64,000 bases of DNA from Siphonodentalium dalli (taxonomy: Eukaryota > Mollusca > Scaphopoda > Gadilida > Siphonodentaliidae): assembly GCA_032622095.1 (NCBI GenBank), contig CP136067.1:50201899-50265898 (forward strand). The letters run 5' to 3'. The position numbers were made by a program, and so were the translations under genes. The notes beneath the pieces are model-generated. The model did not search any database. It was not told where the DNA came from and was given only the letters and a program-made list of their open reading frames with translations. Below are positions 61,048-64,000 of the stretch, one piece after another (the first letter of the stretch is position 1; each line of letters starts with the position of its first letter).

Positions 61048-63188
61048 ACTAGAAGGTGACCCGACTTCGTCCGGGCTTTGACCTTGAATTGACCATTTTG
61101 AAGGTCAAGGTCAGGTGGGGTCAAACACCAACACCCCAAAAATGGTGGAAATCGGCCCAGTGGATACCGGGAAATCGGCCCAGCGGATACCGAGATACCC
61201 ATTACCCTATGCATCAAATTTCGTCTGTAAAAATCCGCCAGTTTAACCAGATTTGATTTCCACTCAAGTATATAAACGCGCCTCATATACACACGCTCAT
61301 TAATTATCAAGTTTCAACGTAAAGATAAATGACCATCGGTGCCCGAAATATCGCCAAGACGTCTGAAACAGTCAAATGCATCGGCCGGTTAAGCGTTAAC
61401 GTGATCTAACGTTATGACCTCTAACGACGTCATAGAATTTACGCATTGTTTTTATCCTGATGGAAGATAGTACCACTTCTTCTTGATAATTGAGGCAGAT
61501 AACTAAAACGGATACATACGCATTATATATCGTTGGAAAGAGGAAACACGAAAGATTCTCACAGTGTCATTATTATGACTGGCATTTTATTATTCGCGCT
61601 GTTTCGAATCGATTTGTAAGCACCGAACTCAAATGAAAGTCCCGTAACACAGCGTAAAAACAGATTTGACCTCGGCACGTGAAAAGTTGACCTCGGATCT
61701 GAAAATCAATAGGCCTATGTTACTCCTGACCCGAAAATACCCCCACATACCAAGTTTCATCGAAATCGGGTCGGCCGTTTTCGAGTTCATCGATTACACA
61801 CACACAAACAAACAAACAGATCTTCCAAAATATATAATAGACTAGAAGGTGACCCGACTTCGTCCGGGCTTTGACCTTGAATTGTCCATTTTGAAGGTCA
61901 AGGTCAAGTGGGGTCACGATTTGACCAGTCCAAAAACACTGCCCGGACAAAAGTACCCGACAAACGTGCCCGTCGAAATCCATCCGGTTTTACCCGATTT
62001 GACCTTGAATTGAGCATTTTGAAGGTCAAGGTCAGGTCGGGGTCACGATTTGACCCGTCCAAAACACCCAGTGGACAAAAGTAACCCCCCACGTATCAAA
62101 TTTCGTCGAAATCCCATCAAAATTGGCGATTTGACCTTGAAGTTACCCGATTTCAAGGTCAAGGTCACGTCGCACGGGCAAATGAATATGCTTATGAGAC
62201 TCGCCATAAGAAAGTACCCCCCACATACCAAGTTTCATCGAAATCCCGTGATATTCGGGCGTTTGACCTTGAAATGACCCGATTTCAAGGTCAAGGTCAC
62301 GTCGCACGGACAAATGAATATGCTTATGAGACTCGCCATAAGAAAGTACCCCCACATACCAAGTTTCATCGAAATCCCGTGATATTCGGGCGTTTGACCT
62401 TGAAATGACCCGATTTCAAGGTCACGTCGCACGGACAAATTAATATGCCTATGTTCGTCCCCGGTCGAAAATACCCCCACATACGAAGTTTCATCGAAAT
62501 CGGTTGGGACGTTTTCGAGTTCACCGCGAACACACACACAGACAGACAGATCTTCCAAAATATATAATAGACTAGAAGGTGACCCGACTTCGTCTGGGCT
62601 TTGACCTTGAATTGTCCATTTTGAAGGTCAAGGTCAAGTGGGGTAACGATTTGACCAGTCCAAAACACTGCCCGGACAAAAGTACCCGACAAACGTGCCC
62701 GTCGAAATCCATCCGGTTTTACCCGATTTGACCTTGAATTGATCATTTTGAAGGTCAAGGTCTGGTCGGGGTCACGATTGGACCCGTCCAAAACAATCGG
62801 TGAACAAAAGTAACCCAACGTATCAAATTTCGTCGAAATCCCATCAAAATTGGCGATTTGACCTTGAAGTTACCCGATTTCAAGGTCAAGGTCACGTCGC
62901 ACGGGCAAATGAATATGCTTATGTCTAATGAGACTCGCCATAAGAAAGTACCCCCACATACCAAGTTTCATCGAAATCCCGTGATATTCGGGCGTTTGAC
63001 CTTGAAATGACCCGATTTCAAGGTCAAGGTGACGTCGCACGGACAAATTAATATGCCTATGTTCGACCCCGGCCGAAAATACCCCCACATACCAAGTTTC
63101 ATCGAAATCGGTTGGGACGTTTTCGAGTTCATCGCGAACACACACACAGACACACAGACAGACAGATCTTCCAAAATATATAATAGAT
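61048..63188. repeat. Three-unit tandem array rich in AGGTCA direct repeats
   Basis: Units begin ACTAGAAGGTGACCCGACTT at 61048, 61841 and 62571 and end in a (CA)n(GACA)n stretch followed by TCTTCCAAAATATATAATAG. Units differ in internal subrepeats (a ~127-bp block with GTCGCACGGACAAAT). The tail phrase TTTCATCGAAATCGGT...GTTTTCGAGTTCATCG resembles 3' ends of RTE-type retrotransposons or SINEs. AGGTCAAGGTCA is perfect at 61102, 61895, 62023, 62156, 62288, 62625 and 62883. Minus-strand open frames here are by-products of the repeat. Confidence 0.85.
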
Positions 63189-64000
63189 AAGACCGAATAA
63201 GGTCAAATTTCGTGGGGATAGTACCTAGGTGGCTGGGATTAAGTTTTTGTTCAAATGGTGTCACCAGGTCAAATATTGGCAGAGCCAGGGACATAACTCT
63301 TTCCCGCCATAGTAATTCTTAAAACGACTTCTCAAGATTCATCATGCCGATATAGCTTATTTTGGTATGGAGGTTCCTTTGGGATTAAAAATGATAATTT
63401 TTAATTAAATTATTATTTTTTTATCTCCTTGCTGTAGCTATGTTCTCATTTAGAATTACTTGTTTTAAGTGATTGTTACAAGTACTTGCTTGTAGTTTTC
63501 AGAGTCCCCATCTCCTCTGTCTTTACAGTCAGGTAAGTGACTCAACAGTAATTGACAGTCTTTTCTAGATAAATAAACCATTCCTGGTTTTATAAAATGT
63601 TCAGGTTGTGTATTATTTCATACTTCAATTAAGCAACAGCAATTTTATTGCCTGGTTTACGAACCCATCTGCAACTTATAATTAAAATAAATTGGCTTTT
63701 GTTCCTGTTCACTAAATTATGAAGCATTTGGTGAAGAGAATAGTAGATGGTAAAGTCTTTCCTTTTGTGTTCTCCTTTTCCCCCCATTATTTCAACTGTT
63801 TATTTGTATAAATTGGATTAGACACATTGTTTTCATATCATCTTGTTAAATTCAAGTACATTTCCAATATTTGTCTATCCTTTTATATTTGTGATGAATA
63901 TATTTTTATTCTTTTTTTCCCTCCTGCATCTACTTTTTTTCACCCAAATGTTCATAAACCGGGTTATGATATTAGTGTGACCTTACATTGATAAGAAGAG
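63189..64000. other. Nothing recognised
   Basis: AT-rich DNA to the window end; no exon or element could be supported. Confidence 0.45.

Noticed and set aside
61720-63294. Many overlapping minus-strand frames of 60-150 codons
   Set aside because: They repeat the same satellite units in different frames; no conserved protein.

Overview
The window looks like nuclear DNA of a marine invertebrate animal. It is AT-rich and intron-rich, carries spliced exons with GT/AG junctions, several decayed non-LTR retrotransposons, a tRNA-derived SINE and many short hairpin-type DNA transposons. Short repeats of the acatgtaca type and elements beginning CAGGGGCGTA fit molluscs, brachiopods, amphioxus or hemichordates, but I cannot name the phylum from the sequence. 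I see no bacterial-style operon and no virus.

The only host gene I can reconstruct fully is a peroxisomal trans-2-enoyl-CoA reductase (PECR-like short-chain dehydrogenase) on the + strand, from the ATG at 28089 to the stop at 54278. All junctions keep frame, the product is 302 or 301 residues, and it ends in the peroxisomal import tripeptide SKL. Its most unusual property is a pair of alternative exons (6a at 44966-45073, 6b at 49752-49856). They have the same phase, align to the same stretch of the family, and encode the substrate-loop segment right after the conserved IAPG turn.

Layout: 1-4.9 kb is mostly unassigned DNA with one possible minus-strand exon (1491-1558) and a short MITE. 4.9-8.4 kb holds a 1.14-kb tandem duplication and related diverged modules with arrays of a 22-bp palindromic motif. 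8.59-12.91 kb is a TTAA-flanked inverted-repeat element with nested fold-backs. 13.0-13.35 kb is a Cys-rich exon-like fragment, and 13.35-18.46 kb a nearly intact minus-strand LINE. 19.0-27.18 kb is an 8.2-kb element with ~1-kb terminal inverted repeats, itself carrying a Jockey-like LINE. 28.1-54.3 kb is PECR, its introns loaded with a RNase-H LINE, a SINE, a hAT-type MITE with intact 8-bp target duplication, several hairpin MITE families and a self-nested Mutator-like pair with two perfect 9-bp target duplications. 55.2-60.35 kb is another large fold-back element. 61.05-63.19 kb is a three-unit tandem array dense in AGGTCAAGGTCA direct repeats. The remainder shows nothing I can assign.
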